This document shows, one piece after another, positions 8,207-15,670 of a stretch of DNA of 44,908 nt (position 1 is the stretch's first letter; each line of letters starts with the position of its first letter). Under the pieces are notes generated by a model, which made no database searches, was not told the origin of the DNA, and saw nothing but the letters and a program-made list of their open reading frames with translations. A program made the translations under genes and the position numbers. The stretch covers positions 1 through 44,908 of the forward strand of contig NZ_CAMFKW010000044.1 of NCBI RefSeq assembly GCF_945957345.1. Reading direction: 5' to 3'. This DNA is from an uncultured Allobosea sp. GTDB lineage: Bacteria; Pseudomonadota; Alphaproteobacteria; Rhizobiales; Beijerinckiaceae.

Positions 8207-8551
8207 TCAGCTGCGGCAGGTGAACGGCAGGAAGGTGCCGGACATGCCGCTGTTCATCGCCATCAGGACGAGGCGGTTCGCAAGCTCCAGCTCCTCCTTG
8301 CTGCGGGCGCAGACTTCGGCGCGAGCCTGGCAGTTCGACGCGAGGAAGGCGTCGTGGCTGGCGAGGAATTCAGCACTCAGGCCCTTCTTGCCGAGATAGG
8401 CGATCGACTGATCATAGGCCTTCCGGTAGCGGTTGCACTTCTCCGTCGGCCAGTCCGTGCCGCCGCTCTGCTGCGAGAGGGCAAGCGTGCTGCCCATGGT
8501 CACCAAGGAGGCGACCATGCCGGCTTTGGCGATACGCGCTTGAAGATCCAT
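8207..8551 (-). CDS. Small secreted protein of unknown function
   Basis: 114 residues. The N-terminus (MDLQARIAKAGMVASLV, then TMGSTLALSQQ) resembles a signal peptide. The mature part has four cysteines (in EKCNRYR, SNCQARAEVCAR and PFTCRS), suggesting two disulfides in the periplasm, and is mostly helical and charged. The ATG at 8551 is preferred over 8560 because GGAA sits at a workable distance upstream; the upstream ATG directly abuts AGGA. It is convergent with the rarA transcription unit (7 nt from the previous stop) and divergent from crcB. I do not recognise the family. Confidence 0.6.
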   Translation of the reverse strand: MDLQARIAKAGMVASLVTMGSTLALSQQSGGTDWPTEKCNRYRKAYDQSIAYLGKKGLSAEFLASHDAFLASNCQARAEVCARSKEELELANRLVLMAMNSGMSGTFLPFTCRS

Positions 8552-8677
8552 CGTTTCCATTCCTATCGCCTGCGCCGGGTTCGTTTCTATTGTCGGCTTG
8601 CTGCCCGGTTGCACGGAGCCGTGTAATTGCGGCGGATTTCGTTTGTGCAAGGCGGCTGTGCGCTCTATTCCACAACG

Positions 8678-9061
8678 ATGATCTCCACCGCTTTCGTCTT
8701 CGTCGGCGCCGGCATCGGCGGCGCCCTGCGCCACGGCATCAATACCGTCTCGCCGCGCTGGTTCGGCATGGGGTTCCCTTATGGGACCATGGCCATCAAC
8801 ATCATCGGCTCCGCCCTGATGGGGCTCGTCGCCGGCTGGTTTGCCTTCCGCGCCGGGGAGGGCGTGCCGCAGCACCTCCGCCTGTTCCTGGCGACAGGCA
8901 TCCTCGGCGGTTTCACCACCTTCTCGGCCTTCTCGCTCGATGCCGTCCTGCTCTGGGAGCGCGGCGAGACGATGCTGGCGGCCACTTATGTGATCGGCTC
9001 GGTTATGTTGTCGCTGGCGGCGCTGATCGGTGGCCTCGCGATGATGCGGAGCATGTCATGA
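8678..9061 (+). CDS. crcB: Fluoride ion channel/exporter CrcB (Fluc)
   Basis: 127 residues with four predicted transmembrane helices, the usual Fluc size. Family motifs are GGALRHG near the N-terminus, PYGTMAINIIGS in helix 2 and GILGGFTTFSAFSLD in helix 3 (Asn and the Phe/Thr pore residues present). Fluc proteins work as antiparallel dimers that let fluoride leave the cytoplasm. The ATG at 8678 gives the standard N-terminus; the frame is open upstream. I see no match to the fluoride (crcB-motif) riboswitch upstream. The stop overlaps the rluC start as ATGA. Confidence 0.93.
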   Translation: MISTAFVFVGAGIGGALRHGINTVSPRWFGMGFPYGTMAINIIGSALMGLVAGWFAFRAGEGVPQHLRLFLATGILGGFTTFSAFSLDAVLLWERGETMLAATYVIGSVMLSLAALIGGLAMMRSMS

Positions 9062-10314
9062 AGGCGGGCGGGAAAGGCCCTGGCGGCAAGGGCGCCGGGA
9101 GCAAGGGCACCGGAGGCCCCTCGCGCGGCGGGAAGCCGCCAGCGGCGGGTGCGCCGCGTGGCAAGCGGCCGAGCCATGATGCCCGGCGTCGTGCCGCGGC
9201 GCGCCCGACCGGCGGCGAGGAGCGCGCGCAGCGCCCAGCCCGTCTGCGGCCGATGGAGGAAGCTGCTCCCAAGCCGACCCGCGCGCAGGTCAAGGCCGAA
9301 ACCGCACAGGTGCTCTCGACCGGCGTGCAGCAGCTCGTGGTGACGCCGGACGAGAACGAGATGCGGATCGACCGCTTCCTCGAGGCGCGCTTCCCGCAGC
9401 TCTCCTTCAGCCATATCCAGCGCATCGTCCGGAAGGGCGAGTTGCGGGTCGACGGCAAACGCGCCGACAGCAAGGACCGGCTGAGCGAGGGCCAGACCGT
9501 GCGCATCCCGCCGCTGAGGCTGGAGGAGCAGGCCGAGCGCCCGCGCTCGGCCAAGGCCGATGCCGACACGATCGGCTTCCTGCGCTCGATCACGCTCTAC
9601 GAGGACGACGACGTCATGGTCCTCAACAAGCCGGCGGGGCTTGCCGTGCAGGGCGGCTCGGGTACGACGCGCCATGTCGACCAGATGCTGGAGGCGCTGA
9701 CGGGCAAGGATGGGCAGAAGCCGCGCCTCGTCCACCGCCTCGACAAGGATACGGCCGGCTGCCTCGTCATCGCCAAGTCGCGCTTTGCGGCGGCGACGCT
9801 GGCCAAGACCTTCCGTTCGCGCTCGGCCCGCAAGGTCTATTGGGCGTTGGTCGTCGGCGTGCCGCGCGTGCGACAGGGCCGGATCTCGACCTATCTCGCC
9901 CGCGAGGAGGCCTATGACGGCGACCAGCGCATGGCGGTCGCCAAGCATGGCGAGGATGGCGCGATGCATGCGGTGACCTATTACGCGGTGGTGGAGACGG
10001 CAGCGCAGAAGCTCGCCTGGCTGTCGCTCAAGCCTGTGACCGGGCGCACACACCAGCTGCGCGCCCACACGACCCATATCGGCCATCCGATCATCGGCGA
10101 TCCCAAATATTTCAACATCCAGAACTGGGAACTGCCCGGCGGCATCCAGAACAAGCTGCACCTGCTGGCGCGGCGGATCGTGCTGCCGCATCCGCGCGGC
10201 AAGGGCACGATCGATGTGAGCGCGCCGCTGCCGCCGCATATGCGGCAGAGCTGGAACCTGCTCGGCTTCGACGACGCGCCCTATGACCCGATCGTCGAGG
10301 CCCCCGACGAGTGA
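9058..10314 (+). CDS. rluC: Ribosomal large subunit pseudouridine synthase, RluC/RluD type, with basic N-terminal extension
   Basis: 418 residues. An S4 RNA-binding domain (about 100-155: MRIDRFLEARFPQLSFSHIQ, RKGELRVDGKR) is followed by the pseudouridine synthase catalytic domain with HRLDKDTAG (226-234), Asp229 being the catalytic residue, and GRTHQLRAH. This matches enzymes that modify 23S rRNA. The first ~85 residues are a low-complexity stretch rich in Gly, Lys, Arg, Ala and Pro, beginning MKAGGKGPGGKGAGSKGTGG; this is not part of the standard fold and is probably a disordered RNA-binding tail. The start overlaps the crcB stop, suggesting coupling. RluC rather than RluD or RluA is inferred from gene order. 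Confidence 0.88.
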   Translation: MKAGGKGPGGKGAGSKGTGGPSRGGKPPAAGAPRGKRPSHDARRRAAARPTGGEERAQRPARLRPMEEAAPKPTRAQVKAETAQVLSTGVQQLVVTPDENEMRIDRFLEARFPQLSFSHIQRIVRKGELRVDGKRADSKDRLSEGQTVRIPPLRLEEQAERPRSAKADADTIGFLRSITLYEDDDVMVLNKPAGLAVQGGSGTTRHVDQMLEALTGKDGQKPRLVHRLDKDTAGCLVIAKSRFAAATLAKTFRSRSARKVYWALVVGVPRVRQGRISTYLAREEAYDGDQRMAVAKHGEDGAMHAVTYYAVVETAAQKLAWLSLKPVTGRTHQLRAHTTHIGHPIIGDPKYFNIQNWELPGGIQNKLHLLARRIVLPHPRGKGTIDVSAPLPPHMRQSWNLLGFDDAPYDPIVEAPDE

Positions 10315-10346
10315 GATTTCCCTTGATGGGATGACGAAACGTAAGA

Positions 10347-10388
10347 GAACAGTTGCGGAACAAAACGCTTTCTGTTCTATTGATGTTC
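10347..10388 (+). promoter_or_regulatory. Two LexA-like (SOS) boxes in opposite orientation
   Basis: GAAC-N7-GAAC at 10347-10361 and GTTC-N7-GTTC at 10374-10388. The alphaproteobacterial LexA site is GAACN7GAAC or, read on the other strand, GTTCN7GTTC. Both copies match every defined base and are separated by 12 bp, forming a larger dyad (GAGAAC ... GTTCTC). They lie 22-63 bp upstream of the PsiF-like gene start and downstream of rluC, so the PsiF-like gene is the only candidate target. LexA binding is inferred, not shown. Confidence 0.55.
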
Positions 10389-10409
10389 TCGTCATCGGAG
10401 GGGCTGACC

Positions 10410-10910
10410 ATGCGTTCGATCTGGATCGTTTCCGCCTTTGTTCTCGGCCTTGTCGGGGCCGCTCAGGCACAGACTGCCGTGCCCGCGAAAGCGCCGGCGC
10501 AGACCGTCGCTGCGGCACCGACGGATGAGCCGATTCCGCGCACTGAGCGGGCCAAGGCGCGGCAGGATTGCGTCTCCGAGAACATCGCGCTCACGGGCGA
10601 CGATCTGCGTGCGGCGATGCGGATCTGCATGCAGGGCAAATTCCCCGGCGTGCAGCTCTATGCCCGCGACGGCGTGACCCGCGATGGAAAGCCGACGGCA
10701 GTGGCGGCGCGGGCGGCCTGCAAGGAGGAGGTCGACGGGCGCAAGCTCGAAGGTTCGGAGCGGATCGCGGCTCTGACCGCCTGCTTCAACGGCAAGCGGC
10801 CGGACCTTGCCCAGCGCTCCGAATGCCGCAAGGAAGCGCGGGCCAAAGGGCTCGACGGCGCCGATCTGCGCAAGGCTGTCGATGCCTGCGCCCGCGAGGC
10901 CAAGGGCTGA
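10410..10910 (+). CDS. Secreted PsiF-repeat-like protein
   Basis: 166 residues. The signal peptide MRSIWIVSAFVLGLVGAAQA is followed by an Ala/Pro-rich linker and then three repeats of a Cys-containing helical unit: KARQDCVSEN...LTGDDLRAAMRICMQGK, ARAACKEEVDGRKLEGSERIAALTACFNGK and SECRKEARAKGLDGADLRKAVDACAREAKG. The pattern C-x(n)-L-x-G-x-x-R-x(n)-C resembles the PsiF repeat (named from the phosphate-starvation protein PsiF), whose function is unknown. ATG at 10410 has GGAGGGG 8 nt upstream; the longer frame adds residues that would spoil the signal peptide. Two LexA-like boxes lie upstream. Confidence 0.72.
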   Translation: MRSIWIVSAFVLGLVGAAQAQTAVPAKAPAQTVAAAPTDEPIPRTERAKARQDCVSENIALTGDDLRAAMRICMQGKFPGVQLYARDGVTRDGKPTAVAARAACKEEVDGRKLEGSERIAALTACFNGKRPDLAQRSECRKEARAKGLDGADLRKAVDACAREAKG

Positions 10911-10983
10911 CTGCTCGCGAGCGGGATGAAGCCATGCCGGGCCTGCAGTGGATCGCCCGCGCGATCCGGGCTAAAGCGCCGGC

Positions 10984-11661
10984 ATGGATCTCATCATCTT
11001 CGATCTCGACGGCACGCTGATCAATTCCGAGGCGATCATCCTCGGCGCGCAATACGAGACCTTCAAGCTCTGCGGGAGGGCGCATCCGGGCCGCGAGGCC
11101 GGGCTCGGCATCGTCGGGCTCACCCTGGATATCGCGCTAGCGCAACTTGCTGGCTTGACCGAGCCTGACGATGTGCTGACCGAGACCTATCGCCAGGTCT
11201 TCAGCGCGATGCGGGTGCAGGCCGAGAGCGATCCTTCGCTGGACGAGCCGCTGTTCGCGGGCGTTGCGGAAACGCTGGCCGAGCTGAAGCGCCATGGCGG
11301 GCTGAAGCTCGGCATCGCCACCGGCAAGTCGCGCAAGGGGGCCGAGTTCATTGTTGCCCGGCATGGCTGGGAAGGCCTGTTCGACACGGTGCAGTCGGCG
11401 GACGATCCACCGTCGAAGCCGCATCCCGGCATGATCCAGCGGGCGATGGCGGAGACGGGAGCAGCTCCGGAGCGTACCGCGATGGTCGGCGACAGCTCCT
11501 TCGATATCGAGATGGCGGTGGCGGCCGGCGTCGTGCCCGTCGCTGTGTCCTGGGGCTTCCAGCCGGTCGAGAAGCTCGTCTCGCTCGGCGCCCGGCATGT
11601 GCTGCGGGAGTTTCAGGAACTGCCGACGGCGCTGGGGTTGCCGAAGGCCGTGGCAGCGTAG
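10984..11661 (+). CDS. HAD-superfamily phosphatase (phosphoglycolate phosphatase-like)
   Basis: 225 residues. Motif I FDLDGTL (nucleophile Asp7, acid/base Asp9), motif II ATGKS, motif III Lys in SKPHPGMI and motif IV MVGDSSFDIEMA are all present. An alpha-helical cap lies between motifs I and II (about 15-85), as in subclass I HADs such as Gph. Substrate is not readable from sequence. In related genomes this gene follows rluC and is often annotated as a phosphoglycolate phosphatase-like HAD; here the PsiF-like gene separates the two. The start gives the motif I near residue 7, as normal for the family. Confidence 0.9.
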   Translation: MDLIIFDLDGTLINSEAIILGAQYETFKLCGRAHPGREAGLGIVGLTLDIALAQLAGLTEPDDVLTETYRQVFSAMRVQAESDPSLDEPLFAGVAETLAELKRHGGLKLGIATGKSRKGAEFIVARHGWEGLFDTVQSADDPPSKPHPGMIQRAMAETGAAPERTAMVGDSSFDIEMAVAAGVVPVAVSWGFQPVEKLVSLGARHVLREFQELPTALGLPKAVAA

Positions 11662-11700
11662 AAGTGCCCAAAAGCATCGCTTGATTTCGAGGCGCAGCCC

Positions 11701-11833
11701 TTGTCATTCCGGGGCGCGCCAACGGCGCGAACCCGGAACCCACGACTGGGTGAGGCCTCGGGCACTTGGTTGCAGGCGGCATGCCCAATCGTGGGTTCCA
11801 GGTTCTTCGCGATGCGAAGCCCCGGAATGACAA
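11701..11833. repeat. GTCAT...ATGAC palindromic repeat, four-arm type
   Basis: The outer 15-bp arms are TTGTCATTCCGGGGC and GCCCCGGAATGACAA. Inside are a small hairpin GCGCC-AAC-GGCGC, a long-range stem GGAACCCACGA with TCGTGGGTTCC, and a hairpin CTTCGC-GAT-GCGAAG. The parts can fold together as a four-way junction. Related copies are at 12617, 35529 and 1785. Confidence 0.8.
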
Positions 11834-12160
11834 AGGGGCGGGCCGGAAACGATCGGTCGTCAGGCCGGATCTGTGTGCGGGAATGCCTTTTCCCGATCCG
11901 ATCTCGCCATGCTCGTCTGCATGCCCTCAAGCGGCGGCAAGTACCCGGCGTGCTTGCCGTGGCGCGGGCTGGAGGTCGCTGTCCGCGGCGCCCCCGCCTT
12001 GCTCGCCAGTAACATCTTCGCAACCAAGCCGACTCAGTTCCGTTTAACCTGAATAACCGTTCAGATTTGCGCGTTAACCACCTGATGCCGAGGCGGGGTG
12101 CATGGTGTTCCCACAACAGGGACGTACCGGCACAAAACAACGCCGGACAGGGGTTCGAAC
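11834..12160. other. Intergenic region before the unknown gene at 12161
   Basis: With the repeat to its left this makes a ~500-bp gene-free stretch. No ORF here has a plausible coding pattern. The right part is relatively AT-rich and includes TTAACC (12045-12050) and TTAACCA (12074-12080), resembling CtrA half-sites, so a promoter for the next gene is likely here. No clear -35/-10 pair is seen. Confidence 0.4.
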
Positions 12161-12610
12161 ATGATGGATCATGAGCTTCGTGAATTCGTCGATCGCGTGA
12201 TGGATCGTTGCGCGATCGACGAAGAAGACGTCAAGATGCTTCACCGTAACATCTTGAGCGACATCGTCATCACGCGGGACATCGTCGATGTCCTCATCGC
12301 GCTCGACCGGGCCGTGCCGCAAAGCTGCAAAGCCTATGCGAATTACATGGTGGCGCTGGTCGTCGACTTCGCCGTCTGGGAGAACCGCCCGACCGGCGTG
12401 ATCGATCGCGACAAGGCGCATTGGCTGGTCACGACGCTCTCGGCCGGCGAGGGGCCGACTGCGACCGCCCAGCGCATCGCCAACGAGATCGTCCGCGAGG
12501 CCGAGCATTGCGACGAGACGCTGCTTGCCTTCGCCTTCGCCAAGGGCTCGGCGAAGGCCGTGGTCCGTGCCGGTGTCGGCGCCGCCCCGCGCGTCCTGCT
12601 CGCGAGCTGA
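12161..12610 (+). CDS. Conserved hypothetical protein, mostly helical
   Basis: 149 residues, no signal peptide or membrane segment. It starts MMDHELREFVDRVMDRCAID and includes DIVITRDIVDVLIALDRAV, MVALVVDFAVWENRP and LSAGEGPTATAQRIANEI. The composition is acidic and helical. I believe similar proteins occur in related Hyphomicrobiales but know no function. Two ATGs (12161, 12164) are possible; upstream in-frame codons at 12098 come from AT-rich intergenic sequence. It lies alone between two palindromic repeats, and CtrA-like half-sites lie upstream. Confidence 0.75.
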   Translation: MMDHELREFVDRVMDRCAIDEEDVKMLHRNILSDIVITRDIVDVLIALDRAVPQSCKAYANYMVALVVDFAVWENRPTGVIDRDKAHWLVTTLSAGEGPTATAQRIANEIVREAEHCDETLLAFAFAKGSAKAVVRAGVGAAPRVLLAS

Positions 12611-12616
12611 GCCAGC

Positions 12617-12703
12617 GTCATTCCCGGGCTTGGCCAGAGAATATTGGACCGAAGGAGGCAAGCGCTTCCTGCCAGAGCTGCCCGGGTCAGGCCCGGGCAT
12701 GAC
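12617..12703. repeat. GTCAT...ATGAC palindromic repeat
   Basis: It begins GTCATTCCCGGGC six nt after the stop of the preceding gene and ends GCCCGGGCATGAC, arms that pair except at one position. A CCCGGG-TCAG-GCCCGGG element sits at its right end. It is a member of the dispersed family seen at 11701 and 35529 and may double as a transcription barrier. Confidence 0.65.
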
Positions 12704-12866
12704 GGCGTCGGGCCGCACGTTCTCTGACAGGGCGTGGTACCCCGGACCTGTGCATCCTTGCACAACGGCTTGGCCGATAGCCGACTTTCGCATCGGTGGA
12801 CGGCAGTTGCGGCATCCCATAGACCCCGGCTATTGCAGTCTGGTCTGAAGCCGGGAGTGGCCGCGC

Positions 12867-14867
12867 ATGTTCTCGAAGATCCTGATCGCGAACCGCGGCG
12901 AGATCGCCTGCCGTGTCATCAAGACGGCGCGGCGCATGGGCATCAAGACGGTCGCCGTCTATTCCGACGCGGATCGCGACGCGCTGCATGTCGAGATGGC
13001 CGACGAGGCCGTGCATATCGGCGCCGCTCCCGCCGCCCAGTCCTATCTGCTGATCGACAAGATCATCGATGCCTGCAAAGCAACGGGCGCCGAGGCCGTG
13101 CATCCCGGCTATGGCTTCCTCTCCGAGCGCGAGGCTTTCGCCCAGGCGTTGAAGGATAACGGCATCGTCTTCATAGGCCCCAATCCCGGTGCGATCGCCG
13201 CGATGGGCGACAAGATCGAGTCGAAGAAGGCCGCAGCCGCGGCCAAGGTTTCGACCGTTCCCGGCTTCCTCGGCATTATCGAGAGCCCCGAGCATGCCGT
13301 GACGATCGCCGATGAGATCGGCTATCCCGTGATGATCAAGGCTTCGGCGGGCGGCGGCGGCAAGGGTATGCGTATCGCCCATTCGGCCGGTGAGGTGGCG
13401 GAGGGTTTCGCCCGCGCCAAGTCGGAAGCGGCGTCTTCCTTCGGCGACGACCGCGTCTTCGTCGAGAAGTTCATCGTCGATCCCCGGCATATCGAGATTC
13501 AGGTCCTCGGCGACAAGCACGGCAACGTCATCTATCTCGGCGAGCGCGAATGCTCGATCCAGCGCCGTAACCAGAAGGTGCTGGAGGAAGCGCCGTCGCC
13601 GCTGCTCGACGAGGCGACCCGCAAGAAGATGGGCGAGCAGGCCGTCGCGCTGGCGAAGGCGGTGAATTACGACTCAGCCGGCACGGTCGAATTCGTCGCC
13701 GGCCAGGACAAGTCGTTCTACTTCCTGGAGATGAACACCCGATTGCAGGTCGAGCATCCGGTGACCGAGATGATCACCGGCATCGATCTCGTCGAGCAGA
13801 TGATCCGTGTCGCCTATGGCGAGAAGCTCGCGATCACGCAGGCCGATGTGAAGCTGGACGGCTGGGCGGTCGAATCCAGAGTCTATGCCGAGGACCCGAC
13901 CCGCAATTTCCTGCCCTCGACCGGACGTCTCGTGACCTACCGCCCCCCGAGCGAGGGACCGGATGGCGAGGCGATGGTGCGCAACGATACCGGCGTGTTC
14001 GAAGGCGGCGAGATCTCGATCTATTACGACCCGATGATCGCCAAGCTCGTGACCCACGCGCCGACGCGCGAGGCCGCGATCAAGGCCCAGGCGCGCGCGC
14101 TCGATGCCTTCGCCATCGACGGCATCCGCCACAATATCCCCTTCGTCGCGGCGGTGATGCAGCATCCGCGCTGGATCGCCGGCAATCTCTCGACCGGCTT
14201 CATCGCCGAGGAATTTCCGGAAGGCTTCTCGCTGCCGGCGCCGCAGGGTGAGATCGCGCAGCGCATGGCGGCGATCGCGATCGCCTGCGACCACAAGCTC
14301 AACCAGCGCAAGCGCCATGTCTCGGCGCAGATGGAAGGCTGGCGCAAGGTCTCCTTCGATCGGCAACGCATCGTCCAGCTCGGCGCGGAGCGCTTCGAGG
14401 GCGAGGTGACGGAGCAGGGCGGGGCGGTGATCATCGCCTTCCCGGGCCGCAGCGTCAGTGTCGTCAGCGACTGGGCGCCGGGCGAGCCGGTCTGGCATGG
14501 CACGCTCGACGGGGTGAAGGTCGCGGCACAGGTGCGGCCGATCCTGAACGGCGTCGCGCTCGGCCATGCCGGTGCCTATGCCAATGCCCATGTCTACACG
14601 CAGCGTGAGGCGGAGCTTGCCGCGCTGATGCCGGAGAAGGTCGCGGCCGATACCGGCAAGTTCCTGCTCTGCCCGATGCCGGGCCTGGTCAAGTCGATCG
14701 CGGTCACGGTCGGGCAGGAGGTCAAGGCCGGCGAGCCGCTCGCCATGGTCGAGGCGATGAAGATGGAAAACGTGCTGCGCGCCGAAAAGGACGTCACCAT
14801 CGCCAAGATTCTGGCGAAGGAGGGCGATTCGCTCGCCGTCGACGCGGTGATCATGGAATTCGCCTGA
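12867..14867 (+). CDS. pccA: Propionyl-CoA carboxylase alpha subunit (biotin carboxylase + BCCP)
   Basis: 666 residues. Biotin carboxylase N-domain from MFSKILIANRGEIACRVIKT, ATP-grasp with the GGGGKGM loop (162-168), EMNTRLQVEHPVTE, and the PccA-type central region (KHHVS-like RKRHVSAQMEGW) that contacts the beta subunit. The C-terminal biotinyl domain has EAMKMENV with the biotin lysine at 632. With PccB it makes methylmalonyl-CoA from propionyl-CoA, the product of Val, Ile, Met and odd-chain fat breakdown. The beta subunit is not in the window. Assignment as PccA rather than acetyl-CoA or methylcrotonyl-CoA carboxylase rests on the length, the central region and the N-terminus; a second, clearly different alpha subunit occurs at 36384. 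Confidence 0.92.
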   Translation: MFSKILIANRGEIACRVIKTARRMGIKTVAVYSDADRDALHVEMADEAVHIGAAPAAQSYLLIDKIIDACKATGAEAVHPGYGFLSEREAFAQALKDNGIVFIGPNPGAIAAMGDKIESKKAAAAAKVSTVPGFLGIIESPEHAVTIADEIGYPVMIKASAGGGGKGMRIAHSAGEVAEGFARAKSEAASSFGDDRVFVEKFIVDPRHIEIQVLGDKHGNVIYLGERECSIQRRNQKVLEEAPSPLLDEATRKKMGEQAVALAKAVNYDSAGTVEFVAGQDKSFYFLEMNTRLQVEHPVTEMITGIDLVEQMIRVAYGEKLAITQADVKLDGWAVESRVYAEDPTRNFLPSTGRLVTYRPPSEGPDGEAMVRNDTGVFEGGEISIYYDPMIAKLVTHAPTREAAIKAQARALDAFAIDGIRHNIPFVAAVMQHPRWIAGNLSTGFIAEEFPEGFSLPAPQGEIAQRMAAIAIACDHKLNQRKRHVSAQMEGWRKVSFDRQRIVQLGAERFEGEVTEQGGAVIIAFPGRSVSVVSDWAPGEPVWHGTLDGVKVAAQVRPILNGVALGHAGAYANAHVYTQREAELAALMPEKVAADTGKFLLCPMPGLVKSIAVTVGQEVKAGEPLAMVEAMKMENVLRAEKDVTIAKILAKEGDSLAVDAVIMEFA

Positions 14868-14894
14868 GCGGACGGTGCATGACGCGGCTCTGCC

Positions 14895-14984
14895 GTCATG
14901 GTCGGGCTTGTCCCGACCATCCACGTCTTCGCTGGTCCAAGTCGTGTTCAAGACGTGGATGCTCGCCACAAGGGCGAGCATGAC
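14895..14984. repeat. Palindromic repeat with four-way-junction potential (type A, copy 1)
   Basis: Outer arms GTCAT/ATGAC; arm 1 GGTCGGG-CTTGT-CCCGACC; arm 2 ATCCACGTCTT paired with AAGACGTGGAT (11 bp, 20-nt loop); arm 3 GCTCGCC-ACAAG-GGCGAGC. The four stems abut with no unpaired bases between them. Copies at 21504 and 38427 are nearly identical over most of their length. Confidence 0.88.
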
Positions 14985-14999
14985 GATCCGGAGGGTTTC

Positions 15000-15620
15000 A
15001 TGCTGACGATCTGGGGCCGGTTGAGCTCGATAAACGTGCAGAAGGTGGTCTGGGCCGCCGGCGAGGCCGGGCAGGCCTTCGAGCGCATCGATGTCGGCGG
15101 GCCATTCGGTGGGCTGGATACGCCAGAATACCGGGCGATGAACCCGAACCGGCAGATTCCGGTGCTGCGCGACGGCGAGCTCGTGCTCTGGGAGTCGAAC
15201 AGCATCCTGCGCTATATCGCGGCCCGCTATGCTTCGGGCATGCTCTGGGAGGAGGATCCGGCGCGGCGTGTGCTGGCCGATCGCTGGCTGGACTGGATGC
15301 TGTCGGAGCTTCAGCCTGCCATGGCGCCGGTGCTCTGGGGCGTGGTGCGCAAGGTGCCGCCCTTCACCGATCCGAAGGTGATCTCCGACGCGATCGCGAA
15401 AGCCGAGGCGCTGATGGCTATCCTCGAGGCGCAATTGGCGGATCGGCCCTTCCTTGCAGGCGAGCGCTTCGGCATGGCCGATATCGCAGTCGGCTGTGGC
15501 GCGCATCGCTGGCTCAACATGCCGGTCGAGCGGATCGCGCGGCCACGGGTCCAGCGCTGGTACGAGCAGCTCTTCGCGCGTCCGGCGGCCCAGGCCGCGC
15601 TGCCGTTGCCGATCGTGTGA
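15000..15620 (+). CDS. Glutathione S-transferase family protein
   Basis: 206 residues. The N-terminal thioredoxin-like domain starts MLTIWGRLSSINVQKVVW, with a Ser-Ser pair at the place of the catalytic residue, the cis-Pro segment NRQIPVL and the glutathione-binding ESNSILRYIA. The helical C-terminal domain has LAGERFGMADIAVG, the usual capping box. GSTs conjugate or isomerise electrophiles; the substrate is unknown. ATG at 15000 has GGAGGG upstream; the longer frame extends back into the palindromic repeat and is rejected. It follows pccA by 130 bp, separated by the repeat. Confidence 0.92.
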   Translation: MLTIWGRLSSINVQKVVWAAGEAGQAFERIDVGGPFGGLDTPEYRAMNPNRQIPVLRDGELVLWESNSILRYIAARYASGMLWEEDPARRVLADRWLDWMLSELQPAMAPVLWGVVRKVPPFTDPKVISDAIAKAEALMAILEAQLADRPFLAGERFGMADIAVGCGAHRWLNMPVERIARPRVQRWYEQLFARPAAQAALPLPIV

Positions 15621-15670
15621 GGTCGCGCAACGGCGCTTGATCCGGTCGCTGCCGCTGGCATGATAGCGGC

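Noticed and set aside
8580..8677. Possible fluoride riboswitch before crcB
   Set aside because: I could not find the conserved pseudoknot and loop elements of the fluoride riboswitch in the 130 bp upstream.
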